A stretch of 64,000 nt of DNA from Pseudomonas sp. AFG_SD02_1510_Pfu_092 (GCF_003331055.1 NZ_PUQD01000001.1:183126-247125); one strand, 5' to 3'; counted from the stretch's first letter, positions 9,193 to 19,834 are shown. Notes: generated by a model not told the origin, from the sequence alone. Numbers and translations are program-made.

Positions 9193-9821
9193 CCCGAACC
9201 CAGAAAACCGTCTTCATCCTCGTTGCCCTGGTCGCCTTGATCCTGGGCCTGACCGTCAACAAGGTGCTCAGTGGCCGCGACCAGCCCAACCCCACCGAGC
9301 TGATCGATGCCGGCATCATCCTGTTGCCGCAGAGCCGTACCGTGGCCGATGTGACCATGACCAACCAGGACGGCCAGCCGGTGCAAATGGATGACCTGAA
9401 GGGCAAATGGTCGCTGCTGTTCTTTGGCTACACCTATTGCCCGGACATCTGCCCGACCACCCTGGCCCAGCTGCGCCAGGTGAAGAGTGAGCTGCCCAGG
9501 GAAGCCCTCGACCGCCTGCAGGTGGTGCTGGTGAGCGTGGACCCGAACCGCGATACGCCGAACCAGCTGAAGCAGTACCTGGGTTATTTCGACAAGGATT
9601 TCGTCGGCGTGGCGGGGTCGATCGAAGATACCCAGAAGCTGGCCAATGCCTTGAGCATTCCGTTCATTCCGGCCGATATCAGCAAGCCGGGGTATACCGT
9701 GGATCACAGCGGCAACCTGGCGGTTGTGGGGCCGGATGGGCGTCAGCGGGGGTTCATTCGGGCGCCGTTCAATAACCAGAAGCTGGTGGCGCAATTGCCG
9801 GGGCTGGTGAAGCGGGACTGA
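9189..9821 (+). CDS. SCO1/SenC-type copper chaperone
   Basis: Sco proteins load copper on the CuA site of subunit II. The 210-residue protein has an N-terminal anchor helix (8-26) and a thioredoxin-like domain. The copper motif [14 protein letters not shown] gives Cys84 and Cys88, and His173 in YTVDHSGN is the third ligand, so it appears functional. The start ATG overlaps the cyoE stop. It is the last gene of the oxidase operon; a REP pair follows. Confidence 0.95.
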   Translation: MTRTQKTVFILVALVALILGLTVNKVLSGRDQPNPTELIDAGIILLPQSRTVADVTMTNQDGQPVQMDDLKGKWSLLFFGYTYCPDICPTTLAQLRQVKSELPREALDRLQVVLVSVDPNRDTPNQLKQYLGYFDKDFVGVAGSIEDTQKLANALSIPFIPADISKPGYTVDHSGNLAVVGPDGRQRGFIRAPFNNQKLVAQLPGLVKRD

Positions 9822-9835
9822 ATAGGCCGCAAAAG

Positions 9836-9920
9836 CTTCGCGGGTAAACCCGCTCCCACAGAGATATCACAAGGCCTGAGGCTAGCGATGTATCTGTGGG
9901 AGCGGGTTTACCCGCGAAGA
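9836..9920. repeat. REP element, inverted pair
   Basis: CTTCGCGGGTAAACCCGCTC and its inverse are separated by about 35 bases. It lies between the convergent ends of the oxidase operon and the methionine importer operon. Confidence 0.95.
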
Positions 9921-9940
9921 ATCCAGCGCGATAGGTTTAC

Positions 9941-10711
9941 TTAAAACGCCGGAACCACAGCGCCTTTGTACTTCTCGTTGATGAACTGCTTCACCTCAGG
10001 CGAGTGCAGTGCTGCGGCCAGTTTCTTCATCGCATCCGCATCCTTGTTGTCCGGGCGGGCAACCAGAATGTTCACGTACGGCGAGTCGCTGCCTTCGATG
10101 GCCAGGGCGTCTTTTTCCGGGTTCAGCTTGGCTTCCAGCGCGTAGTTGGTGTTGATCAGGGCCGCATCGACCTGGGTCAGCACGCGCGGGATGGTGGCCG
10201 CTTCCAGCTCACGGAATTTCAGGCTTTTCGGGTTCTCGGCAACATCCTTCACGGTGGACAGGATGTTCTTGTTGTCCTTCAGCTTGATCACACCGGCCTT
10301 GTCCAGCAGCAGCAAGGCGCGGCCGCCGTTGGTGGCGTCGTTGGGGATGACCACGGTGGCGCCGGAGGACAGCTCGTCCAGCTTCTTGATCTTGGTCGAG
10401 TACACGCCCAATGGCTCGATGTGCACGCCGGTGACGCTCACCAGCTGGGTGCCCTTGGCCTTGTTGAACTCATCCAGGTAAGGCTGGTGCTGGAAGAAGT
10501 TGGCGTCCAGGCGCTTTTCCGCCACCTGTACGTTCGGCTGGATGTAGTCGGTGAATTCCTTGACCTTCAGCTCCACGCCCTGTTTCGCCAGTGCAGGTTT
10601 GACGAAGTTGAGGATCTCGGCGTGTGGCACCGGGGTGGCAGCGACAGTCAAGGATTCGGCGTGGGCCGAGAAGGCCGCGACAGCGGCGACAACAGCAAGC
10701 AGCTTCTTCAT
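9941..10711 (-). CDS. metQ: Methionine ABC transporter substrate-binding protein
   Basis: NlpA/MetQ-type periplasmic binding protein of 256 residues for D/L-methionine uptake. The signal peptide ends AFSAHA-ES. Family segments include VAATPVPHAEIL, DYIQPNVQVAEKRLDANFFQH and VVIPNDATNGGRALLLL. There is no lipobox cysteine at the cleavage site, so it is predicted to be a soluble periplasmic protein, unlike the E. coli lipoprotein. AAGGAGTGATCA precedes the ATG. It is the last gene of metN-metI-metQ. Confidence 0.93.
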   Translation of the reverse strand: MKKLLAVVAAVAAFSAHAESLTVAATPVPHAEILNFVKPALAKQGVELKVKEFTDYIQPNVQVAEKRLDANFFQHQPYLDEFNKAKGTQLVSVTGVHIEPLGVYSTKIKKLDELSSGATVVIPNDATNGGRALLLLDKAGVIKLKDNKNILSTVKDVAENPKSLKFRELEAATIPRVLTQVDAALINTNYALEAKLNPEKDALAIEGSDSPYVNILVARPDNKDADAMKKLAAALHSPEVKQFINEKYKGAVVPAF

Positions 10712-10775
10712 TGATCACTCCTTGTGAGGGCCGCGACGGCCCCCGAACGGGTCGGCCAGGCCGACCCCATTGGGG

Positions 10776-11450
10776 TTACTTACGGGAAAAATGCACGACC
10801 AGTTTGTCGCCCACGCTCTGCAGGACTTGAACCAGTACCAGCAACAGCACCACGGTGACCACCATCACATCGGTCTGGAAACGCTGGTAGCCGAAGCGGA
10901 TGGCCAGGTCGCCAAGGCCGCCGGCGCCGACCACACCGGCCATTGCAGTGTACGAGACCAGGGTGATGGCGGTGACGGTGATGGCCGCGAAGATGCCTGG
11001 GCGGGCTTCCGGCAGCAATGCGCTGGTGATGATCTGGCGCGTGGTTGCGCCCATCGACTGGGTGGCTTCGATGATGCCGCGGTCCACTTCACGCAGGGCG
11101 GTTTCCACCAGGCGCGCGAAGAACGGCGTGGCACCCACCACCAATGGCGGAATGGCCCCGGCGACGCCCAGCGAGGTGCCGGTGATAAGCACGGTGAACG
11201 GGATCATCACGATCAGCAGGATGATGAACGGCAGCGAGCGCAGGATGTTGACCACCAGCGACAGCAGCGCGTACACGCCTTTCTGCTCGAACATCTGCTT
11301 CGGCCCGCAAAGGAATAGCAGCACGCCCAGCGGCAGGCCCAGCAGCACGGTGAAGAACAACGAGCCGAACAGCATGATCATGGTATCGACGCTGGCCAGC
11401 CAGATTTCGGCCCAGTCGACGTTGGCGAAGAAATTCAGGGCGTCCATCAA
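10776..11450 (-). CDS. metI: Methionine ABC transporter permease
   Basis: The inner-membrane permease is 224 residues with about five helices and the ABC coupling loop [20 protein letters not shown] near residues 135-155. GGAGG lies before the ATG at 11450, and the start overlaps the metN stop by four bases, showing translational coupling. Together with metN and metQ it forms a complete importer. Confidence 0.95.
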   Translation of the reverse strand: MMDALNFFANVDWAEIWLASVDTMIMLFGSLFFTVLLGLPLGVLLFLCGPKQMFEQKGVYALLSLVVNILRSLPFIILLIVMIPFTVLITGTSLGVAGAIPPLVVGATPFFARLVETALREVDRGIIEATQSMGATTRQIITSALLPEARPGIFAAITVTAITLVSYTAMAGVVGAGGLGDLAIRFGYQRFQTDVMVVTVVLLLVLVQVLQSVGDKLVVHFSRK

Positions 11451-12454
11451 CGCAGTACCTCCATATGTACGTCAGCTGCCTTGAAGCGGGTGAACGCCGC
11501 TTCCATGTCACCGCCGATCAGGGCGAGGGTGAGCTGGCCATACGGAACATCCTTGATGCGGTCGATACGCCCGGCGAGGATGCTGTAGTCCACACCGGTT
11601 TCGCGGGCCACGGTGCCCAGCAGCGGCGCATAGGTAGCGTCGCCCTGGAAGGTCAGGCGCACAATGCGCCCTGGCACGTGGGCGAAGTCGTCGCGCTGCT
11701 CGCCTTCGTCGACCTGCTCGTCTTCCTGGACGAAGCGCTTGGTGGTGGGGTGCTGCGGGTGCAGGAACACCTCGGCCACCGAGCCCTGCTCGACGATCCG
11801 GCCCGCGTCCATCACCGCCACGCGGTCGCAGACCCGGCGGATCACGTCCATTTCGTGGGTGATCAGCACGATGGTCAGCTTCAGCTCACGGTTGATCTCG
11901 GCCAGCAATTGCAGGACCGAGGCCGTGGTCTGCGGGTCGAGCGCGCTGGTGGCCTCGTCGCACAGCAGGATTTTCGGGTTGGTGGACAGGGCGCGGGCAA
12001 TGCCGACGCGCTGCTTCTGGCCGCCGGACAATTGCGCCGGGTACTTGCGGGCATGGTCGGACAGGCCCACGCGGGCCAGCAGCTCGGTGACGCGCTTGTC
12101 GATTTCGCTGCGCGACAGCTCGCCGGCCAGGGTCAGCGGCAGGGCGACGTTGTCGGCGACGGTCTTGGAGGCCAGCAGGTTGAAATGCTGGAAAATCATC
12201 CCGACCTGCTGGCGGAAGCCGCGCAGCTGGCTGGCGTTGAACGCGGTGACGTCTTCACCATCGACGATGATCGTGCCGCCGGAAGGCTCTTCGAGGCGGT
12301 TGATCAGGCGCAGCATGGTGCTCTTGCCGGCGCCGGAATGGCCGATCAGGCCGAACACCTGGCCATCTTCGATGGTCAGGCTGGTCGGATTCAGTGCGGG
12401 GATTTCCCTACCGGCAACGCGGTAGGTTTTATGTACCTGTTGGAACTCGATCAC
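11447..12454 (-). CDS. metN: Methionine ABC transporter ATP-binding protein
   Basis: The ATPase of the methionine importer has 335 residues. Walker A is GHSGAGKST, the signature is LSGGQKQRV and Walker B is [14 protein letters not shown]-terminal NIL domain (about 260-335) is the methionine-sensing regulatory domain of this family. The start codon is GTG at 12454. A 223-base gap separates it from the divergent katE. I saw no clear methionine riboswitch or operator in the short leader. Confidence 0.95.
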   Translation of the reverse strand: MIEFQQVHKTYRVAGREIPALNPTSLTIEDGQVFGLIGHSGAGKSTMLRLINRLEEPSGGTIIVDGEDVTAFNASQLRGFRQQVGMIFQHFNLLASKTVADNVALPLTLAGELSRSEIDKRVTELLARVGLSDHARKYPAQLSGGQKQRVGIARALSTNPKILLCDEATSALDPQTTASVLQLLAEINRELKLTIVLITHEMDVIRRVCDRVAVMDAGRIVEQGSVAEVFLHPQHPTTKRFVQEDEQVDEGEQRDDFAHVPGRIVRLTFQGDATYAPLLGTVARETGVDYSILAGRIDRIKDVPYGQLTLALIGGDMEAAFTRFKAADVHMEVLR

Positions 12455-12677
12455 GTAGCGAACCTTGTGGGGCGCATGGAATTTGGGTCAGCGGTTAGCT
12501 GGGGTCGCGTATTTTAGCCTTTTCCCTTAGCTGTTCTTAGCATTTATTTCGTATTGCACCAATCCATCGGGCATATCGCGACAACCGGTAAAGTGAATTG
12601 AACGCAACGAAGCCGCCTCCGGTCACTACTTGAACATGCCCCCAAGGGCAGCCTGAAGACTGATGAGGAGAGCCCCG

Positions 12678-14813
12678 ATGCCCAGCAAGAAGCCGGATTC
12701 GCCAAAGCAGAGCCAGCTCGCCGGTACCGACACGCCTGATCGGGCGAATACCAACGCCAAGATTCAAAGCCTGGAAAGCGTACGCAGCGATGCCACCGGC
12801 CAGGCATTGCGCACCAACCAGGGCGTACGCATCGCCGATAATCAGAACACCTTGAAGGCGGGCGATCGGGGCCCCTCGCTGCTCGAAGACTTCATCATGC
12901 GCGAGAAGATCACCCACTTCGACCACGAGCGTATTCCCGAGCGCATCGTGCATGCCCGGGGCACGGGCGCGCATGGCTACTTCCAGAGCTACGGCAACCA
13001 CGCCGAGCTGACCAAGGCCGGCTTCCTGCAGGACCCGGAGAAGATCACCCCGGTGTTCGTGCGCTTTTCTACTGTTCAGGGCCCCCGGGGTTCGGCGGAT
13101 ACCGTGCGCGACGTTCGCGGCTTCGCGGTCAAGTTCTATACCGATGAAGGCAACTTCGACCTGGTCGGCAACAACATGCCGGTGTTCTTCATCCAGGATG
13201 CGATCAAGTTTCCCGATTTCGTTCATGCCGTGAAGCCCGAGCCGCACAACGAGATTCCGACTGGCGCTTCGGCCCATGACACCTTCTGGGATTTCGTCTC
13301 GCTGGTACCGGAGTCGGCGCACATGGTCATGTGGGCGATGTCGGACCGCGCCATCCCGCGCAGCCTGCGCATGATGGAAGGCTTCGGCGTGCACACCTTC
13401 CGCCTGATCAACGCCCAGGGTGTGGCCAGTTTCGTCAAGTTCCACTGGAAGCCGCGCCAGGGCGTGCATTCCCTGCTGTGGGACGAAGCGCAGAAGCTGG
13501 CCGGCAAGGACACCGACTTCCAGCGTCGCGACTTGTGGGAAGCCATCGAGACGGGTGATTACCCGGAATGGGAACTGGGCGTGCAGATCGTGCCGGAAGC
13601 CGACGAGCACAAGTTCGACTTCGACCTGCTGGACCCGACCAAGATCATCCCGGAAGAACTGGTGCCGGTCACGCCGCTGGGCAAGATGGTGCTCAACCGC
13701 AACCCGGACAACTTCTTTGCCGAAGTGGAACAGGTGGCGTTCTGCCCAGGCCATATCGTGCCGGGTATCGACTTCAGCAACGACCCGCTGCTGCAGGGCC
13801 GGCTGTTCTCGTATACCGATACCCAGCTAAGTCGCCTGGGTGGGCCGAACTTCCACCAGATCCCGATCAACCGGCCGGTGGCGCCGAACCATAACAACCA
13901 GCGCGACGCCCTGCACCAGCACCTGGTGCATAAAGGCCGCGCTTCCTACGAGCCCAACTCGATCGATGGCGGCTGGCCGAAAGAAACCCCGCCTGCCGCG
14001 CAGGACGGCGGTTTCGAGAGTTACCAGGAGCGCATCGACGCGCACAAGATTCGCCAGCGCAGCGAGTCGTTCGGTGACCACTTCTCGCAGGCGCGGCTGT
14101 TCTTCCAGAGCATGAGCCCGACCGAGCAACAGCACATCATCAAGGCTTACAGCTTCGAGCTGGGCAAGGTGGAACGGGAGGCGATTCGGGTGCGGGAAGT
14201 GAACGAGATTCTCGCCAACATCGACCTCAAGCTGGCCGCTGCGGTGGCTACCAACCTGGGCTTGCCTGCGCCTACGGCGGGCACCGTGCAGGTCAAAGGC
14301 AGCCAGTTGCAGCAATCGCCCGCCCTGAGCCAGATGAATCACCCAGGCGTGGTAGGCATCAAGGGGCGCAAGATCGCTGTGCTGGTGGCGGACGGCGTGG
14401 AAGCGGCGAGCGTAGACAAGCTGGTCAAGGCACTCGAGGCGCACAGTGCCCGGCCGCTGCTGCTGGGGCCGACCTCGGCGCCGGTGAAAGCGGCGGATGG
14501 CACGCAGTTGCCGGTGGCAGCTTCGATGGAGGGTATGCCTTCGATCATGTTCGACGGGATCGTCGTGCCGGCTGGCAAGGCTGCGACCGATGCGCTTGCG
14601 GCCAGCGGCTTGGCCAAGCACTTCTTGCTGGAGGGCTACAAGCACCTCAAGGCGCTGGTGTTGACTCAGGAACTATTGGGCACGCTGGGGCTGAAGGAAG
14701 ACAAAGGATTGCTGCTGGGTGATGACCAACAGGCGGTAGATGCCTTTGTCAAAGCGGTCGAGGGGCATCGGGTTTGGGAGCGGGAGGCTGCTGCGGAATC
14801 TGTTCCCGCCTGA
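12678..14813 (+). CDS. katE: Catalase HPII, large-subunit catalase with C-terminal DJ-1-like domain
   Basis: Decomposes hydrogen peroxide in the cytoplasm. The 711-residue protein has the distal histidine segment [12 protein letters not shown], the [16 protein letters not shown] heme-pocket strand with its Asn, and the proximal [14 protein letters not shown] with the heme-ligating tyrosine. From about residue 560 there is a DJ-1/amidotransferase-like domain ([16 protein letters not shown]), as in E. coli KatE. ATG at 12678 is chosen because GAGGAG lies 8-13 bases upstream. The protein is monocistronic and is normally RpoS-controlled in the genus; no promoter was clear enough to call. Confidence 0.96.
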   Translation: MPSKKPDSPKQSQLAGTDTPDRANTNAKIQSLESVRSDATGQALRTNQGVRIADNQNTLKAGDRGPSLLEDFIMREKITHFDHERIPERIVHARGTGAHGYFQSYGNHAELTKAGFLQDPEKITPVFVRFSTVQGPRGSADTVRDVRGFAVKFYTDEGNFDLVGNNMPVFFIQDAIKFPDFVHAVKPEPHNEIPTGASAHDTFWDFVSLVPESAHMVMWAMSDRAIPRSLRMMEGFGVHTFRLINAQGVASFVKFHWKPRQGVHSLLWDEAQKLAGKDTDFQRRDLWEAIETGDYPEWELGVQIVPEADEHKFDFDLLDPTKIIPEELVPVTPLGKMVLNRNPDNFFAEVEQVAFCPGHIVPGIDFSNDPLLQGRLFSYTDTQLSRLGGPNFHQIPINRPVAPNHNNQRDALHQHLVHKGRASYEPNSIDGGWPKETPPAAQDGGFESYQERIDAHKIRQRSESFGDHFSQARLFFQSMSPTEQQHIIKAYSFELGKVEREAIRVREVNEILANIDLKLAAAVATNLGLPAPTAGTVQVKGSQLQQSPALSQMNHPGVVGIKGRKIAVLVADGVEAASVDKLVKALEAHSARPLLLGPTSAPVKAADGTQLPVAASMEGMPSIMFDGIVVPAGKAATDALAASGLAKHFLLEGYKHLKALVLTQELLGTLGLKEDKGLLLGDDQQAVDAFVKAVEGHRVWEREAAAESVPA

Positions 14814-14816
14814 CAG

Positions 14817-14898
14817 GGCCGCTTCGCGGGTAAACCCGCTCCCACAGAGGGCAGCGATAACGCGGCCATTGTGGGAGCGGGCGCGCCCGCTCCCAGAG
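14817..14898. repeat. REP element, inverted pair
   Basis: CTTCGCGGGTAAACCCGCTC at 14822 faces TGTGGGAGCGGGCGCGCCCG at 14870. It separates katE from the convergent lipoprotein gene. Confidence 0.93.
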
Positions 14899-14928
14899 GT
14901 ACTGCGCAGGGTTTAGCCTCGAAGCTTT

Positions 14929-15636
14929 TTACTGCTGGTGCGGTACTAATACCACCTGCGCCGGAAGCGAACGCTGAATTTCATGCTTCTGCTTCAGCTC
15001 AAACCCGCTGTCGATCTTGCGCACGCGCTTTTCCAGCAGGCTCTTCAGCCAGGGTGCATCCTCGGTGCGCGGCACCTGGAACACCACTTCACACTGGTAA
15101 CTCACCACATCGGCGGCAATGTCATCCAGCTGGCGGCGCATGGCGCGGCTGTCAGTGGTTTTCAAGGCCACCACAGTGCTCGGCGCGGCCGGGTCGATGA
15201 TGCGCGCCTTCGGCTTGGCTTCGGCGGCTTTCAAGGCTGCTTCGGCCTTTTCCAGTTCGGCCTTGCGCGCCTGGGTCACGGCATCGCCACCGGTAACCGC
15301 CGGGGCCTGCGGCATCAGCGCGCGGGCACGGGCCAGGGCGGTGGCCGCCGCGTTCACATCACCCTTTTGCAGGTAGATCTGGCTGCGCTGCAGGTAGGCT
15401 TCGGCGAGCTGGCGCTGGAATTGCTCCAGGCGTGCGTCATCGGGCGCCTGCGCCTGCAGGGTCGCCAGCTGGTCTTCGGCGGTGGCCAGCTCGTTGCTGG
15501 CGATGTTCTGTTGCAACTGCTGCCAGGCATCGGCTTGGGCAGGTGCGGCCGCCTGTTCGACCGGCGCGCTGGAACAGCCAGCCAGGAACAGGGAAAACAC
15601 GGCAACAAGCAGACAACGGGAGGCGAACGGCTTCAT
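14929..15636 (-). CDS. Putative lipoprotein next to the zinc-uptake genes
   Basis: The protein has 235 residues with a lipoprotein signal (FLAGCSS, Cys21). After it comes a helical, Ala/Gln-rich region (about 30-140) that resembles tetratricopeptide or coiled-coil helices (LATAEDQLATLQAQ, AEAYLQRSQIYLQKGDVNAA). A C-terminal part holds a possible disulfide-poor beta region. I do not recognise a named family. It is oriented with znuB and lies 127 bases after it, so it may be part of the zinc operon or have its own promoter. The neighbour order is shared with P. aeruginosa. Function unknown. Confidence 0.85.
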   Translation of the reverse strand: MKPFASRCLLVAVFSLFLAGCSSAPVEQAAAPAQADAWQQLQQNIASNELATAEDQLATLQAQAPDDARLEQFQRQLAEAYLQRSQIYLQKGDVNAAATALARARALMPQAPAVTGGDAVTQARKAELEKAEAALKAAEAKPKARIIDPAAPSTVVALKTTDSRAMRRQLDDIAADVVSYQCEVVFQVPRTEDAPWLKSLLEKRVRKIDSGFELKQKHEIQRSLPAQVVLVPHQQ

Positions 15637-15763
15637 TCCTGCGACTCTCTATTTGCGCAAAAAGCGAGCAAGTCTACACCCAGGTGCGCACGCTCGAAAA
15701 CAAGTCTTACAGACCCTTTACGTGCGAAAAGGTTGCAGGGCGCGCCTTCGCACGCCCGGTTTT

Positions 15764-16546
15764 TCAGCGTTTCGGCAGGGCCAGGCTCAGCAAGAATAGC
15801 ACCGCCGCGCATACCACGATCGACGGGCCGGCCGGGGTGTCCTTGAACCAGGACAGGGCCAGGCCGCCGCAAACCGCGGTCACGCCGAGCAGGCTGGCGC
15901 CCACGGCCATCTGCTCGGGCGAGCGGGCGTGACGCTGCGCCGCAGCAGCAGGAATGATCAACAGCGAGGTGATCAGCAGGACTCCCACGATCTTCATGGC
16001 CACGGCAATCACCACCGCGATCAGCAGCATCAGCGCCAGGCGCAAGCCCGCCACCGGCAGGCCTTCGACCATCGCCAGCTCTTCGTGCACGGTCACTGCC
16101 AGCAACGGCCGCCACAGCGCAGCGAGCAATAGCAGGACCAGCGCGCTGCCGCCGAGGATCCACGCGAGATCGGTGGTGCTGATGGCCAGCAGGTCACCGA
16201 ACAGGTAGGCCATCAGGTCGATGCGCACATCGTGCATGAAGCTCAGCACCACCAGGCCCAGGGACAAGGTACTGGGCGCGAGGATGCCCAGCAGTGTGTC
16301 CGAGGCCAGCGCCTGGCGTTGCTGCAGGGTCACCAGCAGCAGCGCCAGCAGCAGGCAGCCCACGGTTACCGCCAGCGTCGGGCTGACGTCCAGAGCAAAG
16401 CCCAGGGCCACGCCGAGCAGGGCGGCGTGAGACAGGGTGTCGCCAAAATAGGCCATGCGCCGCCACACCACGAAGGAGCCCAGCGGGCCGGCCACCAGCG
16501 CCAGGGACAAACCGGCAAGCAGGGCGTAGAGAAGAAAATCAGCCAT
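15764..16546 (-). CDS. znuB: Zinc ABC transporter permease ZnuB
   Basis: The inner-membrane permease of the high-affinity zinc importer has 260 residues and about eight helices, with the ABC-3 family motif [22 protein letters not shown] (here [17 protein letters not shown]). ATG at 16546 gives the typical [12 protein letters not shown] start and overlaps the znuC stop by eight bases. The longer frame from 16570 is not supported. Confidence 0.95.
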   Translation of the reverse strand: MADFLLYALLAGLSLALVAGPLGSFVVWRRMAYFGDTLSHAALLGVALGFALDVSPTLAVTVGCLLLALLLVTLQQRQALASDTLLGILAPSTLSLGLVVLSFMHDVRIDLMAYLFGDLLAISTTDLAWILGGSALVLLLLAALWRPLLAVTVHEELAMVEGLPVAGLRLALMLLIAVVIAVAMKIVGVLLITSLLIIPAAAAQRHARSPEQMAVGASLLGVTAVCGGLALSWFKDTPAGPSIVVCAAVLFLLSLALPKR

Positions 16547-17315
16547 GCTTGCAGTGCGCTCCGTGAACATGGGGGCCAGGGGTTACCACCGAGCCGTGCA
16601 GGTCGTGGCTGTGGTCGTGATGGTGATGGTAGACAGCCAGGCTGGGTGCGGCGGCCTGGCCGAACAGCTCGACGAACGCCGGGTCGCCGCTGACTTGCTC
16701 GGGATGGCCGGAGCAGCATACATGGCGGTTCAGGCACACCACCTGGTCGGTGGCGCTCATGACCAGGTGCAGGTCGTGGGAAACCATCAGCACGCCGCAG
16801 CCGTGGCGGTCGCGCAGGCGGGTAATGAGGTTGTACAGCTCGCTCTGGCCGACCACATCGACGCCCTGCACCGGCTCGTCGAGCACCAGCAACTGGGGTT
16901 CGCGCAGCAGGGCGCGGGCCAGCAGCACGCGCTGCATTTCACCGCCGGAAATGGTCTGGATCGGGCTGTCGATGACCTGCTCGGCGCCCACTTCCTGCAG
17001 CGCTGACAGGGCTGCCGCGCGGTCTACGCCCGGCACCAGGCGCAAGAAGCGCAGCACCGACAGCGGCAGCGTGGCATCGACCTGAATTTTTTGCGGCATG
17101 TAACCAATACGCAGTTTCGGTTTGCGCCAGACCTTGCCGCGGTGCGGCTTGAGCAGGCCGAGCACGGCGCGCACCAAAGTGGTCTTGCCTGCCCCGTTCG
17201 GGCCGATCAGGGTGACGATCTGGCCGGGTGCTACCGACAGGTCGATGCTGTCCAGCACCGCCTCGCCGCCAAAGCTGACACCGACCTGCTCCAGGCGGAT
17301 CAGTGCATCGCTCAT
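16539..17315 (-). CDS. znuC: Zinc ABC transporter ATP-binding protein ZnuC with His-rich tail
   Basis: The ATPase has 258 residues. Walker A is GPNGAGKTT, the signature is ISGGEMQRV and Walker B is [12 protein letters not shown]. The last 30 residues hold eleven histidines and a cysteine ([13 protein letters not shown] ... [10 protein letters not shown]) and look like a zinc-binding extension. ATG at 17315 overlaps the zur stop by four bases. The order zur-znuC-znuB is one transcription unit. Confidence 0.95.
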   Translation of the reverse strand: MSDALIRLEQVGVSFGGEAVLDSIDLSVAPGQIVTLIGPNGAGKTTLVRAVLGLLKPHRGKVWRKPKLRIGYMPQKIQVDATLPLSVLRFLRLVPGVDRAAALSALQEVGAEQVIDSPIQTISGGEMQRVLLARALLREPQLLVLDEPVQGVDVVGQSELYNLITRLRDRHGCGVLMVSHDLHLVMSATDQVVCLNRHVCCSGHPEQVSGDPAFVELFGQAAAPSLAVYHHHHDHSHDLHGSVVTPGPHVHGAHCKHG

Positions 17316-17797
17316 GCTGCGCCCCGGCAGTTGCCGCACAGCCCGACCACTTCCACGGTCTGCGTTTCGACCGTGAAACCGACGTTTCTGGCGCTGCTGA
17401 TGATGGCTTCGCTGATGCTGTCCTGCTCCAGCTCGACCGCCACGTGGCAGGCGCGGCAGATCAGGAACTGGCCCTGATGCACATGCTCCGGGTGGCTGCA
17501 GCCGATGAAAGCATTGAGCGAGGCGATGCGGTGCACCAGGCCGTTTTCCAGCAGGAAATCCAGCGCGCGATACACCGTGGGCGGCGCGGCGCGGCGGCCG
17601 TCCTGCTCGCTGAGCACGGCGAGGATGTCGTAGGCACCCAACGGCTTGTGGCTTTGCCAGACCAGCTCCAGCACACGGCGGCGCAGCGCAGTCAGGCGCA
17701 GGCCCTGGCGGGTGCACAAGGCGTCGGCTTCGGCCAGTGCGCTGTGTACGCAATGGGAGTGATCGTGAGGACGGTTAGCCAGCGGCGTGATGGACAT
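17312..17797 (-). CDS. zur: Zinc uptake regulator, Fur family
   Basis: The zinc-responsive repressor has 161 residues. The N-terminus is His-rich (HDHSHCVH) and precedes the winged-helix domain with recognition helix [16 protein letters not shown]. The metal and dimer region holds [14 protein letters not shown] and a C-terminal CGNC, giving the structural CxxC pairs. It is the first gene of zur-znuC-znuB and diverges from znuA across 66 bases, which hold a candidate Zur box. Confidence 0.95.
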   Translation of the reverse strand: MSITPLANRPHDHSHCVHSALAEADALCTRQGLRLTALRRRVLELVWQSHKPLGAYDILAVLSEQDGRRAAPPTVYRALDFLLENGLVHRIASLNAFIGCSHPEHVHQGQFLICRACHVAVELEQDSISEAIISSARNVGFTVETQTVEVVGLCGNCRGAA

Positions 17798-17823
17798 GGG
17801 CAGCGACGGTTCTGGATGGAGAC

Positions 17824-17836
17824 GTTATTATGTTAC
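17824..17836. promoter_or_regulatory. Candidate Zur operator between zur and znuA
   Basis: GTTATTATGTTAC is an AT-rich near-palindrome. It matches 10 of 13 positions of GTTATAATATAAC, the core of gammaproteobacterial Zur boxes. It is in the 66-base gap between the two divergent zinc genes, so one bound repressor could control both. Confidence 0.5.
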
Positions 17837-17863
17837 CTGTTTCTCACGACCCGAGTATTCACC

Positions 17864-18772
17864 GTGTCCCGATTCCTAGCCCTTTTTGTCGCTTTCATCG
17901 CATGTTCCGCTCAGGCCGATGTACGGGTGCTGACCAGTATCAAACCCTTGCAGCAGATTGCCGCCGCCGTGCAGGACGGTGTCGGCAGCCCGGAGGTATT
18001 GCTGCCGCCGGGGGCTTCGCCGCACCACTACGCGCTGCGCCCGTCCGACGTACGGCGGGTGGCTGATGCCGACCTGCTGTACTGGATCGGCCCGGACATG
18101 GAGGGCTTCCTGCCCCGGGTGCTGGGTAGCCGCAGCAAGGCTACGGTGTCGGTGCAGTCGCTGCCGGGCATGAAGCTGCGCCACTTCGGCGAGGACAGCC
18201 ATTCCCACGAGGAAGCGGACCACGATGACCATGATCATGACCACCGGCCAGGCAGCCTCGATGCGCATCTGTGGTTATCGTCGGTCAACGCGCGGGTAAT
18301 TGCAGGCAAAATGGCCGCTGACCTGGCTCAGGTCGACCCGGCCAATGCGGCCCGCTACCAAAGCAACCTGAAAGCTTTCGAGGGCCGCCTGGATGCACTG
18401 GACGGGCGGATCAAGGCGCGGGTGGCCGGCATTGCCGGCAAGCCGTATTTCGTGTTCCACGAAGCGTTCGACTATTTCGAGGCCGAGTATGGCCTCAAGC
18501 ACACTGGGGTGTTCAGTGTCGCAGCCGAGGTGCAGCCGGGGGCGCAGCATGTGGCGGCGATGCGCAAGCGCCTGCAGGAAGTGGGCAAGACCTGCGTGTT
18601 CAGCGAACCGCCACTGCGACCGCGCCTGGCCGAGACCCTGACGGCCGGGCTGCCGGTGCGCCTGGCCGAGCTGGATGCGCTGGGCGGTACCGACGCGGTG
18701 GATGGCAAGGGCTATGAACGCTTGCTGGAGAAACTGGGTGGCGACCTGGCGGGGTGCCTGGAACAGCTGTAA
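17864..18772 (+). CDS. znuA: Zinc ABC transporter periplasmic binding protein ZnuA
   Basis: Captures zinc in the periplasm for ZnuBC. The protein has 302 residues with a signal peptide ending SAQA-DV. Zinc ligand segments are ASPHHYALRPSD, a His/Asp-rich loop (HSHEEADHDDHDHDHRPG) and DAHLWLS, and FVFHEAFDYFEAEYGL. The GTG at 17864 gives a normal signal peptide. An in-frame ATG at 17816 would extend through the promoter region and overlap the putative Zur box, so it is less likely. Confidence 0.93.
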   Translation: MSRFLALFVAFIACSAQADVRVLTSIKPLQQIAAAVQDGVGSPEVLLPPGASPHHYALRPSDVRRVADADLLYWIGPDMEGFLPRVLGSRSKATVSVQSLPGMKLRHFGEDSHSHEEADHDDHDHDHRPGSLDAHLWLSSVNARVIAGKMAADLAQVDPANAARYQSNLKAFEGRLDALDGRIKARVAGIAGKPYFVFHEAFDYFEAEYGLKHTGVFSVAAEVQPGAQHVAAMRKRLQEVGKTCVFSEPPLRPRLAETLTAGLPVRLAELDALGGTDAVDGKGYERLLEKLGGDLAGCLEQL

Positions 18773-18780
18773 GCCTGTGC

Positions 18781-18874
18781 CGGCCTCTTCGCGGGTGAAC
18801 CCGCTCCCACAAGGACAGCACAAATTTCGAGCCTGTCACCATACCTGTGGGAGCGGGTTTACCCGCGAAGAAGC
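18781..18874. repeat. REP element, inverted pair
   Basis: CGGCCTCTTCGCGGGTGAAC and its inverse flank a spacer of about 35 bases, between the convergent znuA and thrB genes. The first unit has GTGAAC in place of GTAAAC. Confidence 0.95.
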
Positions 18875-18883
18875 AGACGCGGT

Positions 18884-19834
18884 CTACAGGGCGAAAGGCA
18901 GGTGCAAAGCCACCTGCTGACGCTGCGCCAGACGCACTTCGAACTCGCTCGGGTCATGGATCATCACATCCATACCGGCAAACGATTCCGCAGCGATCAG
19001 GCGCGACAGCCAGAAGCGGACGCAGCCGACCCGCAGCATCTCCGGCCACAGCTCGGCCTCGGCCGCCGTGAAGGGCCGCAATGCCGCATAGGCGGCCAGC
19101 AGCGCCTGGGCGCGCGGCACGTCGATCGCGCCGTGCTCGTCCAGGCACCAGTCGTTCACGGTGATGGCGATGTCATACAGCATCGGCCCGGAACAGGCGT
19201 TGTAGAAGTCGATCACGCCGGTCAGGTGGGTGCCTTCGAACATCACGTTGTCGCGGAACAGGTCGGCATGCAGGTTGGCGCGTGGCAGCGCTAGGATCTG
19301 CGCCTTGTGCGCGCTGATTTCAGCCAGTGCCGGCTGCAGCAGCGCGGCTTGTTCGGCGCTCAGGCGCGGCAGCAGTTCGGCGCCCGAGGCCAGCATCCAG
19401 TCCAGGCCACGGTCGGTGCGGCGCTCGATGATGTGCTCGCGGGTGGCCAGGTGAATGTGCGCCAGCAACTCGCCTACCTGGGCGCAGTGCTGAGCGTTGG
19501 GTGCCTTGATGTGCTTGCCTGACAGCCTTGGCTGCAGCAGGGCCGGCTTGCCGCACAGTTCGCGCAGGCCGTTGCCGTCGCGGTCGCGGACCGCATAGGG
19601 CACCGGCATGTCGGCGGCGTGCAGGGTGTCGAGCAGTTCGATGAAGAACGGCATGTCCTCGCTGGGCCCGCGCTCGATCAGCGTCAGGACGAACTCCCCC
19701 TGTTCGAGGCTGACGAAGAAATTGCTGTTCTCGGTGCCGGCGGCGATGCCCTGGAAATCGAGCAGACGACCCAGCTCGTACGGCGCCAGAAAGGTTTCCA
19801 GCTCAGGCCGGGTCACGGGGGTGAAGACTGACAT
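18884..19834 (-). CDS. thrB: Homoserine kinase (choline-kinase-fold type)
   Basis: Phosphorylates homoserine in threonine synthesis. The 316-residue protein is of the aminoglycoside/choline-kinase fold that Pseudomonas uses in place of the GHMP enzyme. The catalytic loop LHADLFRDN gives His189, Asp191 and Asn196, and the metal site VIDFYNA gives Asp209. N-terminal ATP-loop features lie at GTENSNFFVS. Ribosome site is weak. It shares orientation with the DUF2782 gene upstream, 69 bases away. Confidence 0.93.
   Translation of the reverse strand: MSVFTPVTRPELETFLAPYELGRLLDFQGIAAGTENSNFFVSLEQGEFVLTLIERGPSEDMPFFIELLDTLHAADMPVPYAVRDRDGNGLRELCGKPALLQPRLSGKHIKAPNAQHCAQVGELLAHIHLATREHIIERRTDRGLDWMLASGAELLPRLSAEQAALLQPALAEISAHKAQILALPRANLHADLFRDNVMFEGTHLTGVIDFYNACSGPMLYDIAITVNDWCLDEHGAIDVPRAQALLAAYAALRPFTAAEAELWPEMLRVGCVRFWLSRLIAAESFAGMDVMIHDPSEFEVRLAQRQQVALHLPFAL

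Noticed and set aside
17816..17863. ATG start for znuA 48 bases upstream
   Set aside because: It would run through the putative Zur box and break the signal peptide pattern; GTG at 17864 gives a normal one.
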